Assembly: GCA_026874595.1 (NCBI GenBank)
Contig: CM049313.1
Location: 53,307,659 to 53,371,658 of the forward strand
Length of the DNA: 64,000 nucleotides
Origin: Sipunculus nudus
Lineage: Eukaryota > Annelida > Sipuncula > Golfingiida > Sipunculidae
Direction: 5' to 3'
Position numbers and translations under genes: made by a program. Under the pieces are notes generated by a model that worked only from the letters and a program-made list of their open reading frames with translations, was not told where the DNA came from and searched no databases. Below, piece by piece: positions 63,310 through 64,000 of the stretch. Every line of letters begins with the position of its first letter. Positions within the stretch are counted from its first letter, which is position 1.

Positions 63310-64000
63310 GGTTATTACCAATTCCGCTGACGTGGCAAAATATTCCACTGCCATCCTGTATCTCAACTACCAGACTAATATGAATGCAGACAATGAGACA
63401 TCGAGGTCCATATTGATCTAATAAATCACCTGAAGATGTTACATTATTCCAGGGATGTAAACTTCAGACAGGTACTAGGAGGAACTTTTATAAGCAGGTG
63501 CCAGATGGCCAAATATTCTAAATCAGATGACGGAACTATAGTATCTAAGGTATAATACCAAATGATACACATAAAAAGGGGTGCCTTCTGATGTTAAAGT
63601 GATAATACGTACTTCACCCAACGCCTGCTGCAAGTCCAAAATAATTCACCTTCTAGCTTCAGTAGCTTAGTATAATTTCAAATTAATCAGTATTAGCATA
63701 TTACACGTTGATTATTTTGCACTTGAAGAAGTTTTCATTCTAAATATGACAATTACTCCTTTGTGCGATATTCTGGCGAAAATGACGAAATTATACAATG
63801 GTGTAGTCTCTGATAGGTGGCGCTGTGTCGTTTTTGCTATATATTATCCAATAGTTTAGGGTTTAAAGCGAAATTGGAATAATGATCTCTTGTGCACATG
63901 CGTGGCATCATTTCATACACGATAATTAGGAAAGGAATTCTCTGAGGAGTGGCCATAGAGGAGTTGCGTGACAACAGTCCAGTGTCTCCACCATCGTTTA
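63310..64000 (+). repeat. third copy (C) of the duplication, truncated by the window end
   Basis: AAATATTCCACTGCCATC (63339) matches copy A at 47212. GATAGGTGGCGCTGTG (63814) matches A at 47602 and B at 57260. Copy C contains the segment that the LTR-like element replaced in B. Confidence 0.75.

Overview
The window looks like nuclear DNA of a marine invertebrate, most probably a bivalve mollusc. This is inferred from AT-rich intergenic DNA, many long (AT)n runs, GT-AG introns, mollusc-type interspersed repeats with a tRNA-derived SINE, and a giant mucin-type gene. No species can be named from the sequence alone. There is no bacterial, organellar or CRISPR content.

Layout. 1-620: a possible gene end on the + strand (1-105) and a convincing small first coding exon on the - strand (256-406) reading out of the window. 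630-26916: one large + strand gene. Its first visible coding exon is an uninterrupted ~18 kb, 72-bp-periodic array encoding a Thr/Asn-rich mucin-like domain. Seven small downstream exons, whose phases all fit, add a possible SEA-like region, a Cys-rich EGF-like region, one transmembrane helix and a cytoplasmic tail. Together they make a membrane-anchored, probably heavily N- and O-glycosylated mucin. The signal-peptide exon is not visible.

27-31 kb is a nest of non-autonomous DNA transposons: a palindromic element with ~157-bp arms, interrupted by a ~700-bp element with a 9-bp target duplication (a second copy lies at 59.6 kb), and a separate 388-bp element, also with a 9-bp target duplication. 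33.2-37.7 kb: a two-exon - strand gene for a seven-transmembrane receptor, perhaps of the cAMP-receptor-like/GPR157 group. Its C-terminal tail is an in-frame 27-bp (9-residue) minisatellite.

38-64 kb shows no convincing protein gene. Its main structure is a large direct duplication: copy A about 43.5-51.9 kb, copy B about 53.6-62.6 kb, and part of a third copy C from about 63.3 kb to the window end. Copies A and B differ by insertions, so each serves as an empty-site reference for the other: a ~1.6-kb tandem-repeat element, a SINE, an LTR-like element, and a ~2.9-kb block carrying the second 9-bp-TSD transposon.

The most striking feature is the mucin gene. It has a multi-level tandem repeat (72-bp units in higher-order blocks of 2289, 1512/1584 and 1008 bp) with two N-glycosylation sequons in a typical 24-residue unit and about half threonine. 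The deduced eight-exon, phase-consistent structure turns it from a low-complexity ORF into a complete-looking membrane mucin.
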